Source of the DNA: Cladopsammia gracilis
Lineage: Eukaryota; Cnidaria; Anthozoa; Scleractinia; Dendrophylliidae
Direction: 5' to 3'
Assembly: GCA_022457155.1 (NCBI GenBank)
Contig: JAJGOT010000053.1
Location: 248,001-312,000, forward strand
Length of the DNA: 64,000 nt
Part shown: in pieces, positions 13,140 to 20,527 of the stretch
Layout: the number at the start of each line of letters is the position of its first letter
Numbering within the stretch: the first letter of the stretch is position 1
The notes under the pieces: generated by a model
Seen by the model: the letters and a program-made list of their open reading frames with translations, nothing else
What the model was told of the DNA's origin: nothing
The model's database searches: none
Position numbers and translations under genes: made by a program

Positions 13140-13569
13140 ATTTTTTAATCATATCAGAATTGTGTGTATTGGACAACCCTCCGAAACTTCGTCCGGTACC
13201 GTGTAATCGTAGCCTGACAGGTCAAACTTCAGGCTCGATTCAGGCCTAAATTATATTTTTGTTTATGGAAAAGTAAGAATTCGGGTGTTAAAACACAAAA
13301 CTGACACAATAGCAAGTTATTTGTTTGTTCTAGTGACGAAATTGCTTCAACACGGGTCTTTCTTCCCGTTTGTTTGCTACGATGCAAGACTTTTTAGAGC
13401 TCATGAGAGTAAAACGTTCCAACGACGTTGCGTGAGTTTGGTCACACAATCACGGCTGACGTAAATGGAAAATCAGTTCGATTATATACGAGGTCACTTG
13501 CGCAAATTTGACCCCAAAGGTTTCGCTTTCGAAATAACAGCGGCGAACTCTATAGACTGGTTTTACAAA

Positions 13570-13698
13570 ATGGCGGAAGCGCCACGCAATCGGTTACCTT
13601 CAGGTCATGATGAGGAGTTTGTGAGTGAAGTTGAAGATGATTGTCAATGTTTAATTTGTCATTTGCCGCTGAAGGAGCCAGTTCTTACGAGATGCGGA
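13570..13698 (+). pseudogene. TRAF-like gene copy 1, first exon: 5' half of RING domain, split by Polinton
   Basis: From the ATG at 13570 (good AAAATGG context; an in-frame ATG also lies at 13465) the frame encodes an acidic leader and the first half of a C3HC4 RING finger: CQCLIC, then LKEPVLTRCG. TRAF proteins are E3/adaptor proteins of TNF-receptor and Toll-like signalling. The frame runs straight into the Polinton terminal repeat and stops within 70 nt. The missing half of the RING is found at 30961, immediately after the Polinton, so a RING exon was cut by the insertion. TRAF zinc-finger, coiled-coil and MATH exons follow at 34.8-45.2 kb. Confidence 0.8.
13693..13698. repeat. Polinton target-site duplication, left copy (TGCGGA)
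   Basis: TGCGGA directly precedes the element's first base and is repeated exactly at 30961-30966. Six base pairs is the characteristic Polinton target duplication. Confidence 0.9.
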
Positions 13699-13909
13699 AG
13701 TAGTTATGTAACCCACTGTATCTCACTTTTCCATTTTCAGTGTGTTTTTGTCGTTAATGTGATGTAACTCATATAATTATAGACGAATCGCCTATAATTA
13801 TTCACTATGGTGTACTTTTCCAGATCTAGTGTGTTTTGTCGTTAATTTTTTTAATTTACAAAATATCATTATAATTTAGTGACGGTATATATCTTAATCG
13901 ATACTCATT
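13699..13909 (+). repeat. Polinton left terminal inverted repeat
   Basis: It matches the reverse complement of 30750-30960 at 210 of 211 positions; the single difference is at 13711. It contains two diverged copies of a ~35-bp subrepeat (around CTTTTCCA...AGTGTGTTTT...GTCGTTAAT) and a perfect 10-bp-arm hairpin at 13773-13801. The polymerase gene's stop codon (13908-13910) overlaps its inner edge. Confidence 0.95.
13773..13801. promoter_or_regulatory. Hairpin inside left terminal repeat
   Basis: Arms ATAATTATAG and CTATAATTAT are perfectly complementary with a 9-nt loop. It lies ~107 bp beyond the polymerase stop codon, so it could act as the 3'-end hairpin for that gene, or as a site for the transposase or replication proteins. 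Both roles are inference. Confidence 0.5.
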
Positions 13910-16900
13910 AATATCCGTATGGAAACGTCTCGATACCAGATTCAGTCTTCACCATACACCGTTTATCGTAACACATCCGAAAGTCTTTTTTCTGGTACTT
14001 ATTTACAACCTGTTTTGTAGAGGGATCTCGAGTTATCGCTCGTTCGTTTACGGTTGTTATCCGTTCCTTTTGACCTTCGATAATCTGCTTCATCGTTTTT
14101 TGATTTATTTTTTGACTATTTTTGTGATTCAGAGTGAAGCCTTTGACCTTAAATTCCATCTTCCCATCACTTGTACTGTAACTGTATGATTTTGGACCAG
14201 AACCGCACCAATTCGTAATATAATGTCCGTTTAACTCATCGGTTAGATCACCGAGGCTGTCACCTGTTTCGATTCGCTGTCCCCCTTCACGTTCGATATA
14301 CCAACAGCTGTCGGTGTCAAAACCGAGAACCTGATCACCGAGTTTATCCAACACTTCATACAGCATCATTCTAGCGTGGCTGGTTGTGAAAGCAGCAATA
14401 AATATGTTTGTGTTATTACTATTGTCAACGAACTGGTCTTTCAAGTTGTAAGTCATTTCAACCATATCTTCGTTTAAGAATTGAATGTTCAGATCGTCTA
14501 AGCTTTCATCTAACAAGATCTTGTAAAATTCTTTTGGTTCAGTGACGTACACAGTCTGATTCATGTTATTACGCTGACCAAATTTTCCCCATAAACTACA
14601 CAGAGACAACTTTGAGATTGCCCTCCTTCCAGGATTGTACTCAATCTCATCAAGCTCGATTCCTAACTTTGATTCAACAACTGACCTGTAATCTTCAACA
14701 CTCTTATATGTACAACCTTGACCGGTCTTCAGTTCACTCGATTCCATCTTGATTTTCATGAATTTTCTTACATAACTCTTGAAAAGGTTATCTGATCTTT
14801 TAGGGAAATGCCACACCTCGTATATGTTTAGTACCTTGTACCCTTTTGAAATCGCCACATTCAATTCATTCGTGCACCATGTTCCGATGAATGATCGTTC
14901 ATCATCTGTATGTGTACATTCCTGAATCTTATTTTCAGCGCACACTCTACAGAGCGGAAATAGCAGCTTTTCAGCCTTATCGCATTTTATTTTTACCGGT
15001 AACACAGGATGATAAAGACCTCTTGGAGGTAAAACTTTACATTTCACAAAACCAAACCACTCCTTATCGTACTCTTGAGGAGGATCGAATATCTTTGTAG
15101 GATGACCTACCGGATAATCCTTGAAGAATTGAACCGTTGAATATAAACTAACAAAGTCGACATATCTACCTTTCTCACCTTTTTTGAATGTGTAGGTCGG
15201 TTTTGTTATATTTGTTCGTCCACCAAAAAATGCGTCCCTAGGGTTAAGAGGTCCCACAAATTCCCGATTCCACGTTTTTAGAAATTTACCAAAATCTTTC
15301 TCCTTTTTCAGTTCACATTCGTAAACCTCAACCAGTTCATACCCGGCAGCTCTAATTTTATCGTTTTTCGCTACCGTCCTCTTTCTTAGAGTTAACATAT
15401 CCATCTGATTTTTTGTGTTGATTGTGTCGCATGTATAACACTTCTCACAACCGTGCCAAAAACATCCTTGAAATTCGTAGACCGTATTCCCACAAAACCC
15501 GTCAACCTTTCCGATATCTGGTAAAGTCTCTTCACCACCGTTCAGAGCGTGTTTTATTTTAACACCATCTCTCTGAGAAATCCAATCTAACCATGCGATG
15601 CTACTTTTACTGTAGTTCTCTCCACGTGTAATTTCCTTTACAACAGCGATCTTTTTACGACGCATGTGGTTACTTCTGTAAATGGTCATGCATACAGATG
15701 CGATGGTTATATATTGAAGAGGGTCGATGTTACCTAACTCGATATACTGTTCTCGAAAAATCAACATACCTCTTCTGAGGATGTCTACATCACTATCACA
15801 GTAATCTCTCAGCTCCTTCTTCATGTCAAACACATAGTTTTCATCAATACGTTGTTGGTACCATTTTAAGAATTCCTTTCTCGCTGAAGGTTTCATCTGA
15901 TCATAATCATAGTGTTTCTTATCAGGAATCGGTCCTACATAGTTTTGGTTACACTTTGTGTTGAAATAATGTGGAAAATACCCTTTTTTCAACTCTTTCA
16001 AACCAAATGTCTTTGGGAACGATGATAACCCCGCAGCGATAAAGTTTATAGAATCAATAAATCTAACACCCTCAGCCTTCATAGACATAATCTTTGTTCC
16101 GTTGTAAATAATATCGGGTTTCACTCTGTTCTCTATACACCAATTTCGAATAAACTGAGCATCGTAACTTTTTGCATTGTGAGCTATGAAGGTATACCCC
16201 ACATGCTTATTCTTGTAAAAAATAAATTTACAAAATTCGTCGAGCGTTTCAAATGTATTTTTATTTCCATAAAAATCGTGACAGACGACTAAATTGACCT
16301 CATGAACATCGGTCTCCTGAGTTGCTTCAAAATCATAGAACATGTATTTATCGGTTCTTGTAAAACAAGAATAACACAAACTTCCAGGACTACATCCGTA
16401 ACCTTGACATTTTCCACCCTTACATTCCGTTTGAGACATGAAACAAAGATGTTCATTCATATCACAGTACTTCCCACAATTACTACACTTTGAATATCCG
16501 CAGATGTGATTCTTTAGGTCATCATTTTTAGAAGATGTAATTGTACGCTCACATTTCAAACATTTACCTACTTTTTTACACACAGTATCTTTACTACCCC
16601 ATGTGGATCTGTCACGTAGATGCTCCATAAAACAATCTACTCCAAAGAAAGACCTATTGCACTTATCGCATGGAATTGGCGGTTTAGAGCACTTTTTCAC
16701 TCCGTGTGGAAAGTACTTGAAACATGCTGTACACTTTGCGGGGCATCTATGACAATCGCGTTTTGTGTACGGCTTTTTACAGGTGTGACAATAATATTTT
16801 TTGGATAAGAACGCTGGCATACTTGTGATAACGTCGAAGTGGTTTTTGTTTTTGTAAAGGTATATCATCTGTCCATCGTGCTCATTTTCAGTAGTGAAAA

Positions 16901-18146
16901 TCAGATCATTGAACTGATCACCGTCTACAATGTTTATCTGAATCTTAAGATGTTCCGCGAATCTCTTTACATCTTCGAGGGTAGAACCGGTTTCCTCATT
17001 AATTTCGACTCCAGCTTCTTTATGAAGTTTGATAGCTTCGTCTTTCTGCAGTTTTCTCGAGCTATTGAACCCGTTTTTCAACTGAGTTTTTGTCCATTTT
17101 TGTTTATTTATGTTTGCACGAGCCGTCACTATTGCTCGCGCAAGACAGATTGAGTCATTATTTTTGATTGTGATTATACTCTTTTTATCGCTGGCATTTA
17201 ATTTTGTCACACGTAATCGGCCCATTCCCCGGGGAACCTTTACCGACTGAATCTCTATTTTGACCTCGGGGAGCGGTACATCCTTGTATTCAATGAATCT
17301 AGCTATCTCTTCGACGAGATCCGTCCCAAGGTGATCTGTGATCGTGATTCGTTTTGTACTGACCGGTTTATACCAACTCGGATGACTAAGTATCCATCGA
17401 ATCTTGTCACCGTTTTGTAACCCTCTCTCTTTTATTACTCTGAGCCCTATTTCTAACAGTAATTTATCAATATCGAATATTTCACGAGGGTTTACTATTT
17501 TAACTTTGAATATGTCGAAAAACGATTTGAACTTGTTACTTGTATTCTCACCTATCTTGATTATCTCATAGGGTAATCTTCGGCTATCGATCTTTTTCAA
17601 AACTTGGTTTAGTTTTTCTTGTAAGAACAGTGCGCCACGTTTGTTTTGTGCACGGTTGATTTTCTTTGTTAGACGGGCAACCTCCCTCTTTAGTTTCTTT
17701 TGTCTCTTCTTATTATTTGTCGATTGAAGAGTATCTTCAGATCTATTTTCGACCTCTTCCAATTTCTTCTCCTTCTTTGTTTTACGGGTCTTTTGTCTCT
17801 TCTTTTGTCGTTTACGTTCAGAATCTTCAGATTCTAACGGTATCTCTGATTGATGATCGTCTATGGGTTGTGGAGAGGGCTGTCTATTTTTCCTTCTTCG
17901 GGGCGGTGATGGTGAGGGTTGTCTTTTTCTTCTTCGGGGTGGAGAGGGTTTATCTATAAAACTAACGATACCGCGTGGTGGGGGAGGTGAAGGTTCATCT
18001 ATAAAATTAACGATACCGCGTGGTGGAGTATTTATACTACTTTCAATGAATTTAATCAGGTCCGCTTTCCTCCTATAACGTGAATAACCTTTCAAACCGT
18101 TTTCACGTGCAATTGCCTTAAGCTGTTCAACAGTTTTTGAATCCAT
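13908..18146 (-). CDS. Polinton type B DNA polymerase with SAP and Vsr-like domains
   Basis: A 1412-residue protein that would replicate the element by protein priming. In order: a SAP-like DNA-binding segment (1-36), a Pro/Arg/Lys-rich linker (40-190), an OTU-protease-like region around 330-445 (NDSICLARAI early, NHFDVI late), Cys-rich zinc fingers (445-600), then 3'-5' exonuclease motifs DFEAT (~606), HNAKSYD (~658) and YCDSDVD (~783). Next comes a segment resembling Vsr endonuclease (GCFWHGCEKC ~894, YECEL ~943), then polymerase motifs A (DFVSLYS ~998), B (KLSLCSLWGKFG ~1180) and C (FDTDS ~1278). Motif A has Ser where SLYP is usual, and motif B has Cys where Asn is usual. The stop codon overlaps the terminal repeat. 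A TGGTATTAAA motif lies upstream at 18178-18187. Confidence 0.93.
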   Translation of the reverse strand: MDSKTVEQLKAIARENGLKGYSRYRRKADLIKFIESSINTPPRGIVNFIDEPSPPPPRGIVSFIDKPSPPRRRKRQPSPSPPRRRKNRQPSPQPIDDHQSEIPLESEDSERKRQKKRQKTRKTKKEKKLEEVENRSEDTLQSTNNKKRQKKLKREVARLTKKINRAQNKRGALFLQEKLNQVLKKIDSRRLPYEIIKIGENTSNKFKSFFDIFKVKIVNPREIFDIDKLLLEIGLRVIKERGLQNGDKIRWILSHPSWYKPVSTKRITITDHLGTDLVEEIARFIEYKDVPLPEVKIEIQSVKVPRGMGRLRVTKLNASDKKSIITIKNNDSICLARAIVTARANINKQKWTKTQLKNGFNSSRKLQKDEAIKLHKEAGVEINEETGSTLEDVKRFAEHLKIQINIVDGDQFNDLIFTTENEHDGQMIYLYKNKNHFDVITSMPAFLSKKYYCHTCKKPYTKRDCHRCPAKCTACFKYFPHGVKKCSKPPIPCDKCNRSFFGVDCFMEHLRDRSTWGSKDTVCKKVGKCLKCERTITSSKNDDLKNHICGYSKCSNCGKYCDMNEHLCFMSQTECKGGKCQGYGCSPGSLCYSCFTRTDKYMFYDFEATQETDVHEVNLVVCHDFYGNKNTFETLDEFCKFIFYKNKHVGYTFIAHNAKSYDAQFIRNWCIENRVKPDIIYNGTKIMSMKAEGVRFIDSINFIAAGLSSFPKTFGLKELKKGYFPHYFNTKCNQNYVGPIPDKKHYDYDQMKPSARKEFLKWYQQRIDENYVFDMKKELRDYCDSDVDILRRGMLIFREQYIELGNIDPLQYITIASVCMTIYRSNHMRRKKIAVVKEITRGENYSKSSIAWLDWISQRDGVKIKHALNGGEETLPDIGKVDGFCGNTVYEFQGCFWHGCEKCYTCDTINTKNQMDMLTLRKRTVAKNDKIRAAGYELVEVYECELKKEKDFGKFLKTWNREFVGPLNPRDAFFGGRTNITKPTYTFKKGEKGRYVDFVSLYSTVQFFKDYPVGHPTKIFDPPQEYDKEWFGFVKCKVLPPRGLYHPVLPVKIKCDKAEKLLFPLCRVCAENKIQECTHTDDERSFIGTWCTNELNVAISKGYKVLNIYEVWHFPKRSDNLFKSYVRKFMKIKMESSELKTGQGCTYKSVEDYRSVVESKLGIELDEIEYNPGRRAISKLSLCSLWGKFGQRNNMNQTVYVTEPKEFYKILLDESLDDLNIQFLNEDMVEMTYNLKDQFVDNSNNTNIFIAAFTTSHARMMLYEVLDKLGDQVLGFDTDSCWYIEREGGQRIETGDSLGDLTDELNGHYITNWCGSGPKSYSYSTSDGKMEFKVKGFTLNHKNSQKINQKTMKQIIEGQKERITTVNERAITRDPSTKQVVNKYQKKDFRMCYDKRCMVKTESGIETFPYGY

Positions 18147-18174
18147 ACGTAAGTAATTGAATTATGCTCAAGAT

Positions 18175-18187
18175 TTTTTTAATACCA
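18175..18187 (-). promoter_or_regulatory. Candidate promoter motif TGGTATTAAA upstream of polymerase
   Basis: On the minus strand TGGTATTAAAAAA lies 29-41 nt before the polymerase ATG. The same TGGTATTAAA core precedes the SAP genes at 28102-28111 and 28863-28872. A shared early-gene promoter is inferred from position and identity only. Confidence 0.4.
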
Positions 18188-18194
18188 TTTTAAA

Positions 18195-18222
18195 TTTTCA
18201 TTTCACGTTCATGAAATGAAAA
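18195..18222 (-). terminator. 3' hairpin after integrase gene
   Basis: Arms TTTTCATTTCA and TGAAATGAAAA form a perfect 11-bp stem with a 6-nt loop. It begins 10 nt after the integrase stop codon. It is one of a series of gene-end hairpins in this element, of a kind known to mark polyadenylation sites in mimiviruses and virophages. That role here is inference. Confidence 0.6.
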
Positions 18223-18232
18223 GAAGAGATCT

Positions 18233-19195
18233 TCACCGCAGATCTTTCAGTTCTTTTAGATCTACCCAAGAGTTGAATTTATCGCTATACCCGCTCCACT
18301 TCACTAACGCTTTACCATTTCGAGCGTCTCGTCGAATCACTTTCTCAATTCGAAAGATGGTCTGTTTAGCCTTCTGCAGCTCTTCCTTATAGAAAGAACC
18401 CGTTATCTCCTCACCCAGCTCATCTTTCAGTTTATAAGTTACAGGGTTAGTGTATCGAATCTTATCGACAGTAAAAATCTCTTCAGTCCAATTCGGTATG
18501 TAACCTTTATCGAAAACAGGGCGTTTGTATTTTGATATTCGAACCTTATCACCAACTTTAAATTTCGGTTTAGTATTCATCCGTTTCATCTTACCATACA
18601 GATTTAAGTAAACAGCACTTTCGTTCTTTTTCTTCGACGCTTCCACAGGTGTCATACCGATGCTTCGGTGTTTTGAATTATTGTATTCTTTCAATATCAT
18701 CGGTAATATATCATAATACACGGTATTGTTTTGAACGGTAAATTGTTTATACATTTTCTCTTTTATCGTACGGTTCCATCTTTCACAAACACTAGATTTT
18801 TCTTCATTCTCTGTCGAATACATCACTATCTTATTTTTATCCAACAATTCTTTCATATTCTTGTTGTAATACTCTTTACCCTTATCCACCCACAGCATTT
18901 TCGGTTTTCTTCCTTTCTTGAATAACGATTTGAACGCTTCCCTAACGGTCTCTCCTTTTTTATTCTTCAACGGTACAATCCAACCGTATTTACTGAAAAC
19001 ATCTAACACCATGAGAAGATATCGATATCCCTTATTCCACTTACTTAATTTCTGCATCTCGACAAGGTCAGAACACCATATCTCATCGATACCGTTTACA
19101 ATAACACGCCGCCGAGTAAACTTTCGTCTTATGGGTTTATGCAGCTCATCTGCAAGCTTTTCTTGCCATCTACTCGGCGGCCTTATCCGTTTCCC
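18233..19195 (-). CDS. Retroviral-type DDE integrase with C-terminal chromodomain
   Basis: The enzyme inserts the element and makes the 6-bp duplication. The catalytic triad is visible: first Asp in WCSDLVEM, second in WVDKGKEYY, Glu in the SSVCERWNRT segment. The last ~45 residues (FRIEKVIRRDA...VKWSGY...SWVDL) match a chromodomain, which can target chromatin. The first in-frame ATG (19057) lies after the first catalytic Asp, and the frame is open upstream only to a stop at 19229, with no ATG. So translation must enter from elsewhere. The best explanation seen is a -1 frameshift from the overlapping PLA2 gene at 19189-19195; a short intron is the alternative. The start given here is the slippery site. 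Confidence 0.88.
   Translation of the reverse strand, partial: GKRIRPPSRWQEKLADELHKPIRRKFTRRRVIVNGIDEIWCSDLVEMQKLSKWNKGYRYLLMVLDVFSKYGWIVPLKNKKGETVREAFKSLFKKGRKPKMLWVDKGKEYYNKNMKELLDKNKIVMYSTENEEKSSVCERWNRTIKEKMYKQFTVQNNTVYYDILPMILKEYNNSKHRSIGMTPVEASKKKNESAVYLNLYGKMKRMNTKPKFKVGDKVRISKYKRPVFDKGYIPNWTEEIFTVDKIRYTNPVTYKLKDELGEEITGSFYKEELQKAKQTIFRIEKVIRRDARNGKALVKWSGYSDKFNSWVDLKELKDLR
19108..19195 (-). promoter_or_regulatory. Candidate -1 programmed ribosomal frameshift signal (PLA2 to integrase)
   Basis: The minus strand carries the slippery heptamer G GGA AAC (19189-19195), phased exactly with the PLA2 reading frame. A 7-nt spacer containing the PLA2 stop codon follows (19182-19188). Then comes a perfect 11-bp stem: 5' arm 19171-19181 and 3' arm 19108-19118, extendable inward by G-U, A-U and U-G pairs. 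The 52-nt loop contains its own hairpin (19140-19154). G GGA AAC is the gag-pro slippery site of Mason-Pfizer monkey virus. A -1 shift here enters the integrase frame. Recoding is inferred and not shown experimentally. Confidence 0.7.
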
Positions 19196-19758
19196 AACCC
19201 AAGTTTTTGTTTTACGTCGATAGTATTTCTAGCTAACCAGTGACCCCATTGTCGATCACTATAGGGCACGCTATCCAAGGCTTTCACCATTTTTCTATCC
19301 GCTTCGTTTTTACATTTTCGCGGTTCCGGCTTATTTGCGCACACAGAATAATCGACGTCATGCTGCATCGCTATGGCATCCGTTTTACCCGTCGGCTGTT
19401 CGTAGATCTCCAGTATTTTACCTGTTTCCGGATCATACGACAGTTGCGAATCCAAGTCATTGTATGGTCCTGTGTATTTATGTCCGGGTAATGTCCATCC
19501 TCCTTTCGGTTTCGGTAATTTACCGATCATTTTATGAACATCGACACCGCTACCGTGGTGAAGCGGATCGAGTCTTTTCGATAAGTCTCCGGTGAAACTG
19601 TCCAAAGCCTGATCTATATACTTATTTGCGGCTGATCTTATCTTTTTCTTTACAAAGTCTGATTTGATGGCTTTTGACGCTCCTATTTTTCCTAAATTGT
19701 AAAGACCTTTCATACCGGCTTTCATAGCTATCTCTCCAAGACTATGACTACCTTCCAC
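19183..19758 (-). CDS. Phospholipase A2 domain protein (parvovirus VP1u-like)
   Basis: A 191-residue protein. The N-terminal ~75 residues are helical and Gly/Lys-rich. The middle has a calcium-loop-like segment (HKYTGPYND) followed by the PLA2 catalytic helix AIAMQHDVDYSVC with its His-Asp pair, and a second helix (NEADRKMVKAL). In parvoviruses such a domain breaches endosomal membranes during entry; a similar role in a Polinton virion is inference. The short C-terminus (VKQKLGLGNG) ends in the spacer of the frameshift signal, so a fraction of product may be a PLA2-integrase fusion. A GC hairpin (19767-19787) precedes its ATG. Confidence 0.75.
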   Translation of the reverse strand: MEGSHSLGEIAMKAGMKGLYNLGKIGASKAIKSDFVKKKIRSAANKYIDQALDSFTGDLSKRLDPLHHGSGVDVHKMIGKLPKPKGGWTLPGHKYTGPYNDLDSQLSYDPETGKILEIYEQPTGKTDAIAMQHDVDYSVCANKPEPRKCKNEADRKMVKALDSVPYSDRQWGHWLARNTIDVKQKLGLGNG

Positions 19759-19766
19759 ATCAAAAA

Positions 19767-19787
19767 AGCCCGCCCCCGAGGCGGGCT
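19767..19787 (-). terminator. Intrinsic-terminator-like GC hairpin after zinc-ribbon gene
   Basis: Arms AGCCCGCC and GGCGGGCT form a perfect 8-bp stem with a 5-nt loop. On the minus strand it is followed by six U. It lies 3 nt past the zinc-ribbon stop codon and just upstream of the PLA2 ATG. In bacteria this would be called a rho-independent terminator. Here it fits the element's series of gene-end hairpins. Confidence 0.65.
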
Positions 19788-19790
19788 GAA

Positions 19791-19958
19791 CTAGTTTTCC
19801 GAACTCTTAACGAAACGGGTTTTCTTGATTCCGCAATTAGCGCAAGTGCACCAAAAATAAGTCCTACCGTTGGCGGCTATCTTATAACCGGATGGTTCAG
19901 TACAGCCGGTTTTTATTTTTTCCTTGACGCAAAATGTTTTTTGTGTTAGCGGTTCCAT
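19791..19958 (-). CDS. Small zinc-ribbon-like protein (55 aa)
   Basis: The ATG is at 19956-19958 and the TAG at 19791-19793. The 55-residue basic protein has Cys at positions 10, 19, 37, 39 and 42; CTCANC near residues 37-42 looks like the second knuckle of a zinc ribbon, while the first knuckle (FCVKEK) seems to have lost one Cys. Small zinc-ribbon proteins occur at this place in other Polintons, from memory. Flanking hairpins on both sides (19961-19981 and 19767-19787) delimit it as a transcription unit. Function unknown; possibly a nucleoprotein or transcription factor. Confidence 0.6.
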   Translation of the reverse strand: MEPLTQKTFCVKEKIKTGCTEPSGYKIAANGRTYFWCTCANCGIKKTRFVKSSEN

Positions 19959-19960
19959 TT

Positions 19961-19981
19961 TATTATACGATCTGTATAATA
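19961..19981 (-). terminator. 3' hairpin after protease gene
   Basis: Arms TATTATAC and GTATAATA give a perfect 8-bp stem with a 5-nt loop. It lies 21 nt past the protease stop codon and just before the zinc-ribbon ATG. Confidence 0.5.
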
Positions 19982-20002
19982 AAAAATTAATTTTAAATAC
20001 GC

Positions 20003-20527
20003 TTACATAAAATATTTTTTTATGAACTTTTCATTGAACAATGTATCTGTTAAGCTAAACGGCTGCAAGATATCATAAAAATCTTTCTTGAGTGACCATT
20101 GATGAAGGAAATAAAGACAATAATAACCGCAAAGGACGCTTTTTATGTTTTGATACTGACTTGAATTATAGATTATCTGTTTTCTGCCACTTGTAAATTC
20201 TTCGGGATAACCCATGCCAAAACTATCGAAATACCACACGAAGTTATTATCGTGAGATGGTGCGCAACAAACCCAATGAGAACCGGCATTTTCAAGCGAA
20301 TCGAGATTAATAATGCATGGACTATGATTTTTAGGCATAACTTCATCCCTTGAATATATCCCTTTGAAATTAGGAATTCTAAGGTATGAAATCCACTTCA
20401 TCAGATCAGCATTACTTAGCGGTTTGTTTATGAATTTGGGCTTTACACTCCTTACAGGAGTGCCCCTACTAACGGTATGCTGTTGAACGGGCTGTTCGGT
20501 CCTAAAAGTAACCCTTTTCCCTTTTTT
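20003..20527 (-). CDS. Adenain-like cysteine protease
   Basis: A maturation protease of the adenovirus/Polinton family. The catalytic His is in GSHWVCC, the Asp in YFDSFG, a Gln in SSQYQ, and the nucleophile in VLCGYYCLYF. It should cleave capsid and core proteins during virion maturation. The first ATG in the frame is at 20401, but the segment just upstream (KPLSNADL) looks like the conserved N-terminus of these proteases. The frame is open without any ATG back to 20527, exactly at an A AAA AAG heptamer in the overlapping core-protein gene. So the true N-terminus probably comes from a -1 frameshift, or else the protein starts short at 20401. Confidence 0.85.
   Translation of the reverse strand, partial: KKGKRVTFRTEQPVQQHTVSRGTPVRSVKPKFINKPLSNADLMKWISYLRIPNFKGIYSRDEVMPKNHSPCIINLDSLENAGSHWVCCAPSHDNNFVWYFDSFGMGYPEEFTSGRKQIIYNSSQYQNIKSVLCGYYCLYFLHQWSLKKDFYDILQPFSLTDTLFNEKFIKKYFM
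20446..20462 (-). terminator. Hairpin across the stop codon of the core-protein gene
   Basis: Arms CACTCCT and AGGAGTG pair perfectly around a 3-nt loop. The loop includes part of the core-protein stop codon (20452-20454). Confidence 0.45.

Noticed and set aside
14891..17959. Several plus-strand frames opposite the DNA polymerase
   Set aside because: Shadows of the polymerase gene; hydrophobic antisense translations without motifs.
19767..19787. A bacterial origin suggested by the terminator-like hairpin
   Set aside because: The gene set, target duplication and split host exon are eukaryotic. The hairpin fits the element's own series of gene-end hairpins.
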